From positions 1-56,182 of the forward strand of contig DATIBC010000081.1 of assembly GCA_035457725.1 (NCBI GenBank): a stretch of DNA of 56,182 nucleotides, given 5' to 3'. A model generated the notes under the pieces. The model ran no database searches and was not told where the DNA came from. It saw only the letters and a program-made list of their open reading frames with translations. This DNA is from DATFES01 sp035457725 (GTDB taxonomy: Bacteria; Pseudomonadota; Alphaproteobacteria; CACIAM-22H2). Shown one piece after another: positions 34,770 through 42,455 of the stretch. The position numbers and the translations under genes are program-made. Position 1 is the stretch's first letter; every line of letters starts with the position of its first letter.

Positions 34770-35684
34770 CTACTCGAAACGCAATCTTGACCACGTCCGC
34801 CACAATTCCGGGTATGACAAAACGTAGGGTTCAAGCCGGGCGGCATACTCCCGGACGATCGCTCGTATCGAACCATCGACGTTGCCAGGATCGCGGACGG
34901 TCAGCGGTGATTCCAGGTAAACGTGAAACGCGCCGCGACCATCGGCGACGGTGAACACAGGTAGTAGCGAGGCGCCCGTCTCGATGGCGAGCCTCGCCGG
35001 CCCGGTGGCTAGGCTCAATTGCGCGGCAAGCAACGGAGTCCTCACGACCTCTTTGGCCCACTGTCCGACCGTTATCGACACGACGCCGTTCGTCGCCAGT
35101 CGGCGGCGCAGCCTTCGGTGCGACTCCCCTTTTTCTCCGGAACCGACCACGACGCGTTCATGAAGATAGCGGTCTTCCACCCTCGTGCGAATGCGGTTGA
35201 GCCAACGAATTCCGAACTCGGTGCGGGAGAACCCATGCGTCGGCCGGCTGAGATGAGTCACATCGACTCCACGCCGCTGAAACGCCATCTTCGTGACCAG
35301 GCTGCTGAAATAGAAATTCCCGACCCAAAGGATCGCGCCGCCGCCGCGTGACAGCGCGTCGGTCAAGTGTTGAAATCCGTGCAGTTCGATCGCGGGCGTC
35401 CAATTCCACGGCCGGTAACAGGCGAGAATGTGGACGCGCTCCAGATAATGCGCCGCGAGAGCCCCTGAATGGATCCCGCCCGGGCCCGTTCGAACGGGAT
35501 GAAAGCTACACGCCCGCCGTATGTGCTCGACCGACCCGCGCGTCAGCGTGCGCTGCACTCCCGATTCGATCGCCGCAAAACGACGACAGAACGCGGCCCA
35601 GAATCGCTCGGGTAAAACCCAAGCGCACGCCGCGAGCGCCAGAAGCTTTCCGATATCGACGAAGTCCTTACGAACGATTCTCAT
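34770..35684 (-). CDS. LpxL-like lipid acyltransferase family protein with altered catalytic motif
   Basis: A 304-residue protein of the LpxL/HtrB lysophospholipid-acyltransferase superfamily. ILWVGNFYFSSLVTKMAFQR (~118-137) is where the family places its catalytic HX4D/E; here Asn123 replaces His. LSRPTHGFSRTEFGIRWLN (~145-163), ERVVVGS and ATGPARLAIETGASLLPVFT (~240-260) are recognisable family segments. A first hydrophobic segment (KLLALAACAWVLPERFWAAF) may anchor it to the membrane. The ATG at 35684 is preceded by GAGGCG. Members with this sequence style occur in exopolysaccharide clusters; acyl transfer to a glycan or lipid carrier is plausible, but the missing His leaves activity in doubt. 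Confidence 0.72.
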   Translation of the reverse strand: MRIVRKDFVDIGKLLALAACAWVLPERFWAAFCRRFAAIESGVQRTLTRGSVEHIRRACSFHPVRTGPGGIHSGALAAHYLERVHILACYRPWNWTPAIELHGFQHLTDALSRGGGAILWVGNFYFSSLVTKMAFQRRGVDVTHLSRPTHGFSRTEFGIRWLNRIRTRVEDRYLHERVVVGSGEKGESHRRLRRRLATNGVVSITVGQWAKEVVRTPLLAAQLSLATGPARLAIETGASLLPVFTVADGRGAFHVYLESPLTVRDPGNVDGSIRAIVREYAARLEPYVLSYPELWRTWSRLRFE

Positions 35685-35765
35685 TTCGCCTCGCGCCTGG
35701 CGACGGCCGATTCGCCGACCCATATGGCGAGTTGGCAGAGCGCTTGTTTCTGCCCGGCACCGCGG

Positions 35766-36998
35766 TTACTCGGCGGCGAAGCGCTTTGAAAAGAAACTCA
35801 AGCCGCTGGATACGAGCAACCAGAGGCAACACAACGCGATTGGCCAGTCGCCGCGATTGAACTCCGCCACCACCAGCCGCCTCGCTCGCAGGCTCTTCCA
35901 CCACGCGCGCGGATTCATGACCCATGCCGGATGGTCCCATCGATACCGGATGAAGACGTTCGACATGTCGGACATGATCTGGACGTACTTCAAGTCGCCC
36001 GGGTCGTGGTTGTCGACCGCCGTGTCGACCGGCGCGCCGATCAGGTCGCGATAGGCGATCCAGGGTATGTCCGCCGCGGATTCGGCGGTGGCGCCGATCC
36101 AACTCCAGCACCTCGGATTGACCTCGATGAGCCGGAATTCGCCGGACGAGGGGACGCGACGATATTCGAACTCGGCGATACCGGAATAGCGCAAGTCGCG
36201 CACGATTCCTTCGATTTCGGCAAGAACTTGATCGGGAGCGGTATCGTTTTGCCCCAGTTTCGTATTACCGTATTGAGCAGGATAACCGCGGATTTTTCGC
36301 CCGACGAACAATCCGGTTAGACGCGATTCTCGGTCCGCGTAGACGCCGATGGAGTACATGTCGGCTGTCGTTCCCTCGATGAACTCCTGAACCACGAAGT
36401 GCTCCAGGTTTGCGGCGTTTTGCTCGCGAAACGCGTTCCACCCGGCAACGTCGCGAATTAGGGTGAAGCGGAGGTCGGCGGCCGTGCTTCCGCGAGGGAG
36501 ATCGCGCGCGACGACGCGAAAATTCGATTTATTGATTGGTTTCACCACGAGCGGCGGCGTAATGGCGTCCGCGGGACCGCTCGCGGCGGCGGTGATGGGC
36601 GCGCGGATCCCCTTGTCCCGCGCCCATTCCGAAAAGCGTCGCTTGTGAACGAGTAATTCCACCGTGTCGCTCGCGGCGACGCACGCAATCATTTCCGGCT
36701 CGAACTCGCCGCGAAATCGCGCCAGAGTCTGCGCGTAGTGATCGTCGGTGGGCACCAGCACCGGCCGCCCGCCGACCTTGCGCGCCAATTCCCGCAGGCG
36801 GGCGATCATTCCGAGTTCGTCGAGCCGCGGGTCGGGCACGCGCCAATATCGCGCATGCCGGGACCACGCGGCGATCTGGCGATAGGGATCGCACACCCAA
36901 CAGGGCACGCCACGCGGGGCCAGCGAATGGACGACGCCGAGCGCTGGAAATCCCATGCCGAGGACGAAAACCGGATGCTTATCGTAGGAACTCGTCAC
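35766..36998 (-). CDS. ATP-grasp ligase (carbamoyl-phosphate-synthase-like) with C-terminal membrane segment
   Basis: A 410-residue ATP-grasp protein. Residues ~8-130 form a PreATP-grasp domain (FVLGMGFPALGVV; PVLVPTDDHYA). The grasp core shows LVVKPINKSN (~149-158), HFVVQEFIEGTTADMYSIGV (~201-220), and the metal-binding GEFRLIEVNPRCWSWIG near 290-305. A hydrophobic stretch WPIALCCLWLLVSSGLSF at ~384-401 may tether it to the membrane. ATP-grasp enzymes join a carboxylate to an amine or thiol through an acyl phosphate. The start is GTG 36998, preceded by a G-rich ribosome site. It lies between acyltransferase and PaaK-type genes on one strand, probably in the same operon. Confidence 0.85.
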   Translation of the reverse strand: MTSSYDKHPVFVLGMGFPALGVVHSLAPRGVPCWVCDPYRQIAAWSRHARYWRVPDPRLDELGMIARLRELARKVGGRPVLVPTDDHYAQTLARFRGEFEPEMIACVAASDTVELLVHKRRFSEWARDKGIRAPITAAASGPADAITPPLVVKPINKSNFRVVARDLPRGSTAADLRFTLIRDVAGWNAFREQNAANLEHFVVQEFIEGTTADMYSIGVYADRESRLTGLFVGRKIRGYPAQYGNTKLGQNDTAPDQVLAEIEGIVRDLRYSGIAEFEYRRVPSSGEFRLIEVNPRCWSWIGATAESAADIPWIAYRDLIGAPVDTAVDNHDPGDLKYVQIMSDMSNVFIRYRWDHPAWVMNPRAWWKSLRARRLVVAEFNRGDWPIALCCLWLLVSSGLSFFSKRFAAE

Positions 36999-37058
36999 TG
37001 TCCCGTTCCCCCCGATTGGAGGCTTCTGAGAATCGTCACAAGCATTCGTTCGTGCGGC

Positions 37059-38321
37059 TCAACGGCTGGTCGCCAACCGCGACTCGACGATCCTGAACTT
37101 CTGCCCGGGCGGCGGATCGAGATTATCCATTCGCCTGACCTCCACCCGCGCGTCACCGCCCACGAGCTTTCGGATCACCTCGATAATCCTTGCCTCGCGC
37201 GCTCCCGCACTGTCGGGCGCACCTTCATAACAAACCGTGAAATTTTGCAGATCGTTTTGGATAATCCGATACCGCTCGATGCCGTCGATTTGCTTGATCT
37301 CCCATGTAAAATCGTACGGTAGAATCGATCTTCCGTCATGCGAACGGACGCAGTCGACTACGCGCCCCTCAATGGCAGCGATGCGCGGCGAGCGGCGGTC
37401 GCAACCGCATGGTTCCGACCGGTCGAGCCGAACGATGTCACCCGTCTCATAACGGATGAACGGCATGGCTTTGAGATCGAGGTTGGTGAGGATTAGCCGC
37501 GAGATATCGCCTCCCGTCCCTATGTCGGGGAACTCGGCGATAATAGTTTCGTCCGAGAGGTGCAGGCCGTTGTGGCGAATGCACTCCGACGCGACCGTTC
37601 CCATTTCGGTCAAGCCGTAGATCTCGAAAACATCTGCCCCGAACACGTCCGCGAAAAGCCGGCGCGTCTCGCCGTCGAGCGCCTCCGCCGTCGTGATGAT
37701 AGCCCTCGGCCGGTGAATCGGCGGCCCGCTTGCCCGAATATGCAGTGCAAGTCGCCGCAGCGGCGTCACCCACCCGTAGAGCACGACGGGTCGAAACGCG
37801 TTGAAGTCGGCCACCAGCGCCCCGGGTGGAGCGTCATAATTTACGTACCGCCATCGGAGCCAGTTCGGTGTCGAACGCGATTCGATGTCTTCAGTCAGGA
37901 TCATCGCCTTGTCGCCGAGGAGATATCCGGCGGCAAACAGCGCACGCAGAAAAAGCGCTTTTTGGATGGCCGACCACCGAGGGTCCCAGCGAATGGTCAA
38001 CGGACGGCCGGTCGAGCCGGTGGTGCGGTGGCTGATGAGTTCATCACGCGAAAAGGATGAACTTGTCACACTCTCGATTCCTGCCGCCTGAAGATGACGC
38101 GCAGTCACGACCGGCAACCGCGGGAGGTCGTCCAAGGACTGTATCAGATCGGGCGTGACATTCGCCTGTCGAAAGTGCTCCCGATAGAATGGAACGGTCT
38201 CGTAGGCATGGCGCACGATGCGCCGCAATTTACGGTCTCGAAGCTGGCGCATCGCGGCCGCGTTGAGCCGTTGCGCGCGTCGTAATCGAAAATACTCGCT
38301 GGCGACACGCAGTGCGCTCAT
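37059..38321 (-). CDS. Phenylacetate-CoA ligase-like adenylate-forming enzyme (PaaK/CapK family)
   Basis: A 420-residue adenylate-forming enzyme. The P-loop-like motif is HRTTGSTGRPLTI (~98-110), ITTAEALDGETRRLF (~209-223) and EIYGLTEMGTVASEC (~233-247) form the core, and FIRYETGDIVRLD (~288-300) is the hinge region. EPCGCDRRSPRIAAIEGR is a Cys-containing hallmark of PaaK-type proteins. CapK-like members are common in capsule clusters, where they are thought to activate a carboxylic acid for transfer. The ATG overlaps the preceding pyruvyl-transferase stop (ATGA), so the two are translationally coupled. The substrate is unknown. Confidence 0.88.
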   Translation of the reverse strand: MSALRVASEYFRLRRAQRLNAAAMRQLRDRKLRRIVRHAYETVPFYREHFRQANVTPDLIQSLDDLPRLPVVTARHLQAAGIESVTSSSFSRDELISHRTTGSTGRPLTIRWDPRWSAIQKALFLRALFAAGYLLGDKAMILTEDIESRSTPNWLRWRYVNYDAPPGALVADFNAFRPVVLYGWVTPLRRLALHIRASGPPIHRPRAIITTAEALDGETRRLFADVFGADVFEIYGLTEMGTVASECIRHNGLHLSDETIIAEFPDIGTGGDISRLILTNLDLKAMPFIRYETGDIVRLDRSEPCGCDRRSPRIAAIEGRVVDCVRSHDGRSILPYDFTWEIKQIDGIERYRIIQNDLQNFTVCYEGAPDSAGAREARIIEVIRKLVGGDARVEVRRMDNLDPPPGQKFRIVESRLATSR

Positions 38322-39658
38322 GCGTGCTCCTCAACCATCTGCCGGTTCAACGCATGGATTTCTGCCGCGAAGCCCCGGCAACGGTCGGACAGGTCGTCGC
38401 CGCGACGTTCCAGTGCTCCCTCGACCATTGCACAGAGATCATCGACGCGCCGGCCCTCGACGAATTCGTTCACGTTCATGACGAATGGCCACGATCCCAG
38501 AAGATCGCCAAGCCCAAAGAATTTCTGGTTGTAGGCTAGCGCCACGAAAGGCGTTCCGGCGGAGGCGGCAAATATCGCAGGATGCATCCGACCGGTGACC
38601 AAAACGGCCAGATGGCCGACCACCCCCTTATAAAGCGTCGGATCGTCGATGATGAGCATGTGCTTCAGTGGCCAAGCCATCGCCTGCGCCACGCGCGTGC
38701 AAACTTGATCGTCGCCTTCATGGACGACATTGTAAGTCGGCATGAACAAAATCCGCGCGTCGTGTTTCTGCGCCAGACGATCGAGCGCCTCGGCGAGAAG
38801 GGCGATATAGCGCCTCGCTTCCGGGCTTTCGTCGACGATGTTCCGCCTGAGCCTGGCGGTGATGCGGTTGGGAATAAGGCGGTAACGGACCGGGAACCAG
38901 CGGCGTGTCGTGACGCCGATCAGGAGACGCCCGTCGAGCGGAATGCGCTGGTTCTCCAACCACGCGCGGGTCGACGCCTCCGGCACAGCAGGTGTCAGAA
39001 ATGCTGGATCGGGAAGAATGTCGAGTTTCTTCGCGGTGAGGGGCGCCGCCGATGCGCGCGCCGTGGGATCGCGAACCGTGATGCGCCACATGCACGCGAA
39101 CGCGAGGCGAGCGAAGGCTTTACTCGTGGCCGCACGCAGCGGCCCGACGCCCAACGAGTAGCCGACGATCCGGCGGCAGAAGATGCGCATCAACGCAAGG
39201 CGCAGCGCCCAATACGGCATCTTGACCAGGCTGTCGTCGTCCTGAAACAAACCGCCGCCGCCGCAGAGGACCAAATCACTTCGCGCCGCTCGGATGCAAA
39301 GCCGCAACAGGCGGCCGAGTCCGCGTGGGACGGTGCGCACGCCGATCGGCGCGGCAAGCTCGGGAAGCCGCGAAGACAGCGTCCATAGTTCGACGCCGTT
39401 CGCGACGGTGGCGAGTCCGAGACAGGTCGACAGGAGAATGGCCCGATCGCCAAGGTTGCCATCGGCATCGCCGCCAAGAATCAAGATGCTGCGAGTGCGC
39501 GGCCTTCGGCTGGCTTCGATCGAGCGAGAATCACGCGGGCCGCCCGATAACGCAGCTCCCCCGCCGCACGGCGCAGACGCCACAGGGCCGCGCTCCGACT
39601 GCCTCGGCGCTCGACTTGCCGGGTCGTCCGGCGAAGCAGTAGCCTGGTTTATATCCAT
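38318..39658 (-). CDS. Polysaccharide pyruvyl transferase family protein
   Basis: A 446-residue protein. After a ~55-residue polar N-terminal extension, the domain starts ILILGGDADGNLGDRAIL, the typical N-terminus of WcaK/CsaB-type pyruvyl transferases. LVLCGGGGLFQDDDSL (~130-145), GYSLGVGPLR (~165-174), HLAVLVTGRMHPAIFAASAG (~350-369) and FVALAYNQKFFGLGDLLG (~372-389) complete the GT-B-like fold. Members transfer pyruvate from phosphoenolpyruvate to a sugar, making an acidic ketal. First gene of the minus-strand block, with its promoter in the A+T-rich divergent region. The N-terminal extension may mean a later start, but no better one is seen. Confidence 0.88.
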   Translation of the reverse strand: MDINQATASPDDPASRAPRQSERGPVASAPCGGGAALSGGPRDSRSIEASRRPRTRSILILGGDADGNLGDRAILLSTCLGLATVANGVELWTLSSRLPELAAPIGVRTVPRGLGRLLRLCIRAARSDLVLCGGGGLFQDDDSLVKMPYWALRLALMRIFCRRIVGYSLGVGPLRAATSKAFARLAFACMWRITVRDPTARASAAPLTAKKLDILPDPAFLTPAVPEASTRAWLENQRIPLDGRLLIGVTTRRWFPVRYRLIPNRITARLRRNIVDESPEARRYIALLAEALDRLAQKHDARILFMPTYNVVHEGDDQVCTRVAQAMAWPLKHMLIIDDPTLYKGVVGHLAVLVTGRMHPAIFAASAGTPFVALAYNQKFFGLGDLLGSWPFVMNVNEFVEGRRVDDLCAMVEGALERRGDDLSDRCRGFAAEIHALNRQMVEEHA

Positions 39659-39793
39659 TGAATTACGAGAATAATCTAGATTATTAACCTTTTAAACCCG
39701 TTAAGGACTTTCACCATACAATTCAGCAGACGCGATCAATCATATTTCGGAAACTCGTTTGCGTCCGAACTGACAGGCGCCGGCAAGCGACCC
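39659..39793. promoter_or_regulatory. A+T-rich divergent promoter region of the glycan cluster
   Basis: 135 bases between the divergent pyruvyl-transferase and flippase genes, much richer in A and T than the surrounding DNA, especially 39650-39740. It includes the 16-bp palindrome at 39670-39685. Both transcription units of the glycan cluster should start here. Exact -35 and -10 elements could not be fixed. Confidence 0.55.
39670..39685. promoter_or_regulatory. 16-bp perfect palindrome, candidate operator
   Basis: AATAATCTAGATTATT is fully self-complementary and lies about 12 bases upstream of the pyruvyl-transferase start codon and 109 bases upstream of the flippase start. An A+T-rich palindrome of this length is unexpected in G+C-rich DNA and fits a dimeric repressor site. 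Confidence 0.5.
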
Positions 39794-41314
39794 ATGACCC
39801 CCGACCACCCCAGGCTGGGACGAAGAATGGCCAAGGGCAGCATCCTCATGGTGTTGTTGCGGCTGCTATCGCGCTCGATCGGCCTCGTTGGCACTATCGT
39901 TTTGGCAAGGCTGCTGGCCCCCGAAGAATTTGGCTTGGTCGCCCTGGCCATGGTGGTGGTCGGCGGATTTGAAGTGGCTGGGCATTTCGGCGCGGGTTTC
40001 GCGCTTATCCGCGATCAGGATGCCGGACGCGTCGAGTACGACACTGCGTGGACGCTGCAAGTGGTCAGGGGCGCCATACAGGGAGCCGCGCTGGGGCTAA
40101 TGGCGCCGTTCGCCGCCGCGTTCCTTGGCGACGCGCGACTGCACGACATATTCCTTGCCTTCGCAGTCATGTTCGCGCTGGTTGGATTTCGAAATATTGG
40201 CATCGTCGATTTCCGAAAGCACCTCAGTTTCGCTCCTTTGATCAAGCTTCGGGCGTACAGCCAACTCGGCGCGTTTGCCGCGTCGATCGCGGTCGCCGTG
40301 ATCTGGAAAAGCCATTGGGCGCTGATCGTCGGCGTGCTGACCGAGCGCGGACTTCACGCCGCGTTGAGCTACGTTGTTCATCCTTATCGGCCGACCTTCT
40401 GTTTGCAGGCTTGGCGCAAGCTGCTCCAATTCACCAAGTGGGTCGGATTCAACAATGTACTCGCCTATCTCAACGGGCGAACCGACGTCTTTGTTCTGAG
40501 CCGGTTCGTGGGCGCCGACGTAGTCGGATACTACAGCGTCGCCAAACGCGTCTCGAACATGACGACATCGGAAATCACACAGCCGGCGTCCCAGACCCTC
40601 CTTCCCGGTTTCGCCAAGGTGGCGCACGATTTCGACCGGTTGTCCACGCTGTACCTGTCATCCCTGTCCGCCATCCTTTTCATCGGACTGCCCATTGCCG
40701 TCGGCATTTTCGTGCTCGGCGACCTGATCGTGCAGGTCGTGCTCGGCGAGAAATGGCTCGCGGCGGTGCCATTGCTCAAGGTGCTGGCGATTTACGGTAT
40801 CGTCCGCAGTAGTGCCGGCGGCGCATTCAGCCTAATGCTGGTGCTGGGCAGGCCGGCAGCCGTCACCGCCGTGGCGGTGGCGCGGTTCGCCGTCCTGGTG
40901 GCGCTGCTGTTGTGGGTATTGCCGGCCGCCGGCCCAATCGGCGTGGCTTGGGCGGTCGTAACGGCGGCGACGGTTGGACTGTTCCTGAACTCGGCCGTCA
41001 TAGCGCGTGTTTGCGGGTTTTCCGTCATGCGCGTCATCGCCGCCACTTGGCGAACCGCCGTCTCGGCGGCGGTAATGGCAGCAGTCCTTTCCGCTTGCCA
41101 TGAGCAGTGGCCAGCGGCTGCGAGTTCTTTGGGCCTGCTGGCGCAACTCGCGGCGCTAGTCGCCTTGGGAGTGGCGATATATCTGCTGACGTGCGTCGCG
41201 CTGTGGGGATTGTCGCGGTTCCCCGACGGTACAGAACGGCAAGTCGTCTCGCTCGTGGACCACGGCATCGCACGACTGTCCACAGCGCTGCAAGGCCGGC
41301 GGCCGGCGGCTTGA
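39794..41314 (+). CDS. Wzx-type oligosaccharide flippase (MATE/MVF superfamily, WzxC-like)
   Basis: A 506-residue membrane protein with about 14 hydrophobic segments. GSILMVLLRLLSRSIGLVGT and IVLARLLAPEEFGLVALAMV (~15-55) are typical of the WzxC/AmsL-like polysaccharide transporters, as are FAVMFALVGFRNIG and FTKWVGFNNVLAYLNGRTDV (~210-230). It would flip a lipid-linked oligosaccharide repeat across the inner membrane. ATG 39794 gives a short leader; ATG 39827 (MAKGSILM) is an equally likely start. It heads the plus-strand half of the cluster, but no Wzy polymerase or Wza/Wzc export gene lies in this window. Confidence 0.9.
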   Translation: MTPDHPRLGRRMAKGSILMVLLRLLSRSIGLVGTIVLARLLAPEEFGLVALAMVVVGGFEVAGHFGAGFALIRDQDAGRVEYDTAWTLQVVRGAIQGAALGLMAPFAAAFLGDARLHDIFLAFAVMFALVGFRNIGIVDFRKHLSFAPLIKLRAYSQLGAFAASIAVAVIWKSHWALIVGVLTERGLHAALSYVVHPYRPTFCLQAWRKLLQFTKWVGFNNVLAYLNGRTDVFVLSRFVGADVVGYYSVAKRVSNMTTSEITQPASQTLLPGFAKVAHDFDRLSTLYLSSLSAILFIGLPIAVGIFVLGDLIVQVVLGEKWLAAVPLLKVLAIYGIVRSSAGGAFSLMLVLGRPAAVTAVAVARFAVLVALLLWVLPAAGPIGVAWAVVTAATVGLFLNSAVIARVCGFSVMRVIAATWRTAVSAAVMAAVLSACHEQWPAAASSLGLLAQLAALVALGVAIYLLTCVALWGLSRFPDGTERQVVSLVDHGIARLSTALQGRRPAA

Positions 41315-41597
41315 GATTCCCTGCGCTCGCCGTGGTCTAAGAGGCGACTTCCGGCTACCGATCGTCGCTACGGGCGAGCCGGCTCGACTTTTCGCGACGA
41401 ATTCATCGTTAATGGAGGATGACGGGAGTTCGCGCCGATGGCCCTCGGCCGTCCGTCGCTCTTTCGGCGTAAAACCCCGCGGTCGATCGGTAGATTTACT
41501 ATAGGTATTAATCTTTTTTCGTTACAGTTAGATCGAATTATGCATTGTACCGTGGCTTTCTATTATACTTCTGACTGGAAAGATCCCGGGTCCCGGC
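41315..41597. other. Leader region before the hydroxylase gene
   Basis: 283 bases without a gene. The segment 41485-41575 is clearly A+T-rich (for example TATTAATC, TCTATTATACTTC), like the divergent promoter at 39659, and probably contains a promoter for the hydroxylase and the two paralogous genes. TATACT near 41567 is a possible -10 element, but no well-spaced -35 was found. Confidence 0.4.
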
Positions 41598-42413
41598 ATG
41601 AAAATAACGCGCGTTCTACAGTTCCAGTTGTATTGGGGAGCTCTGGTGACGGCGGCCCTGTTTCACGGAGTAAGGGCAGGCGAATTACGGCGCATTCGGT
41701 CCTATCTCCGTCAGCAATATAAACTCGAAAAACCGTCGTGGATTCACCCGCTGCAGAGACCGAAGCGAATGATTCCAGGACTGCGTAGCGATCCGGTGTA
41801 TCTGCCGGAAATGTTTCCGTGGGTGGTCGAGCTGGAAAAGGCGTATGGTTCGATCCGGCGCGAATATGAACGCCTCGCCGCCGACTACCTCCACCCGCAT
41901 CCGCAGAACCTCACGGAGACGGGGCGCTGGAACGTAGCCTACCTCTACAACATGGCAAAACTGATCAAGGAGAATGCCGATCGGTGTCCCGAGACGGTTT
42001 CAGCTCTCGCGAAGTTTCCGGGCGCCGGCGTCGCTGGTCAGGCCTATTTCTCCATCATGACGCCGGGAACGCATGTGCGTCCGCATTGTGGCCCAACCAA
42101 CAAACGAATCCGATGCCATCTCGGATTGACCGAGGCGCGCGATTGTTGGATCAGAGTCGGTGATAGAAAACTGCACTGGTCACCTGGACGTTGCATCGTA
42201 TTCGATGACAGTTTCGAGCACGAGGTGTGGCACGATGGCGACGCGCCGCGCGCCGTCCTGATCGTCGATTTCTGGCACCCGGACCTGACGGACGCTGAAA
42301 AGTGGGCCCTGAGCTTGTTTCGGGGTCGAACCCAAACCGCCCGGCGTTACCGTAAGCGCGCCGCGAATCTCCTCGCGGAAACCAGGGAACGTCGCCTAGC
42401 GGCGAACCAATGA
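41598..42413 (+). CDS. Aspartyl/asparaginyl beta-hydroxylase domain protein
   Basis: A 271-residue Fe(II)/2-oxoglutarate dioxygenase. The double-stranded beta-helix shows iron ligands His163 in THVRPHCGPTN and His208 in FDDSFEHEVWHD, and Arg218 in APRAVLIVDFWHPDL is the likely 2-oxoglutarate ligand. KRIRCHLGL is also typical. The N-terminal half carries a hydrophobic patch (LYWGALVTAALF, 11-22) that could be membrane-associated. Bacterial members hydroxylate Asp/Asn in proteins or peptides, or acyl chains of lipid A (LpxO). In a glycan/lipid cluster an LpxO-like or peptidyl role are both possible. It precedes the paralogue pair by 42 bp, suggesting one operon. Confidence 0.87.
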   Translation: MKITRVLQFQLYWGALVTAALFHGVRAGELRRIRSYLRQQYKLEKPSWIHPLQRPKRMIPGLRSDPVYLPEMFPWVVELEKAYGSIRREYERLAADYLHPHPQNLTETGRWNVAYLYNMAKLIKENADRCPETVSALAKFPGAGVAGQAYFSIMTPGTHVRPHCGPTNKRIRCHLGLTEARDCWIRVGDRKLHWSPGRCIVFDDSFEHEVWHDGDAPRAVLIVDFWHPDLTDAEKWALSLFRGRTQTARRYRKRAANLLAETRERRLAANQ

Positions 42414-42455
42414 GCGTCGATCCTTCACGATCACCGGCCAACGTGAGGTTGCGCC

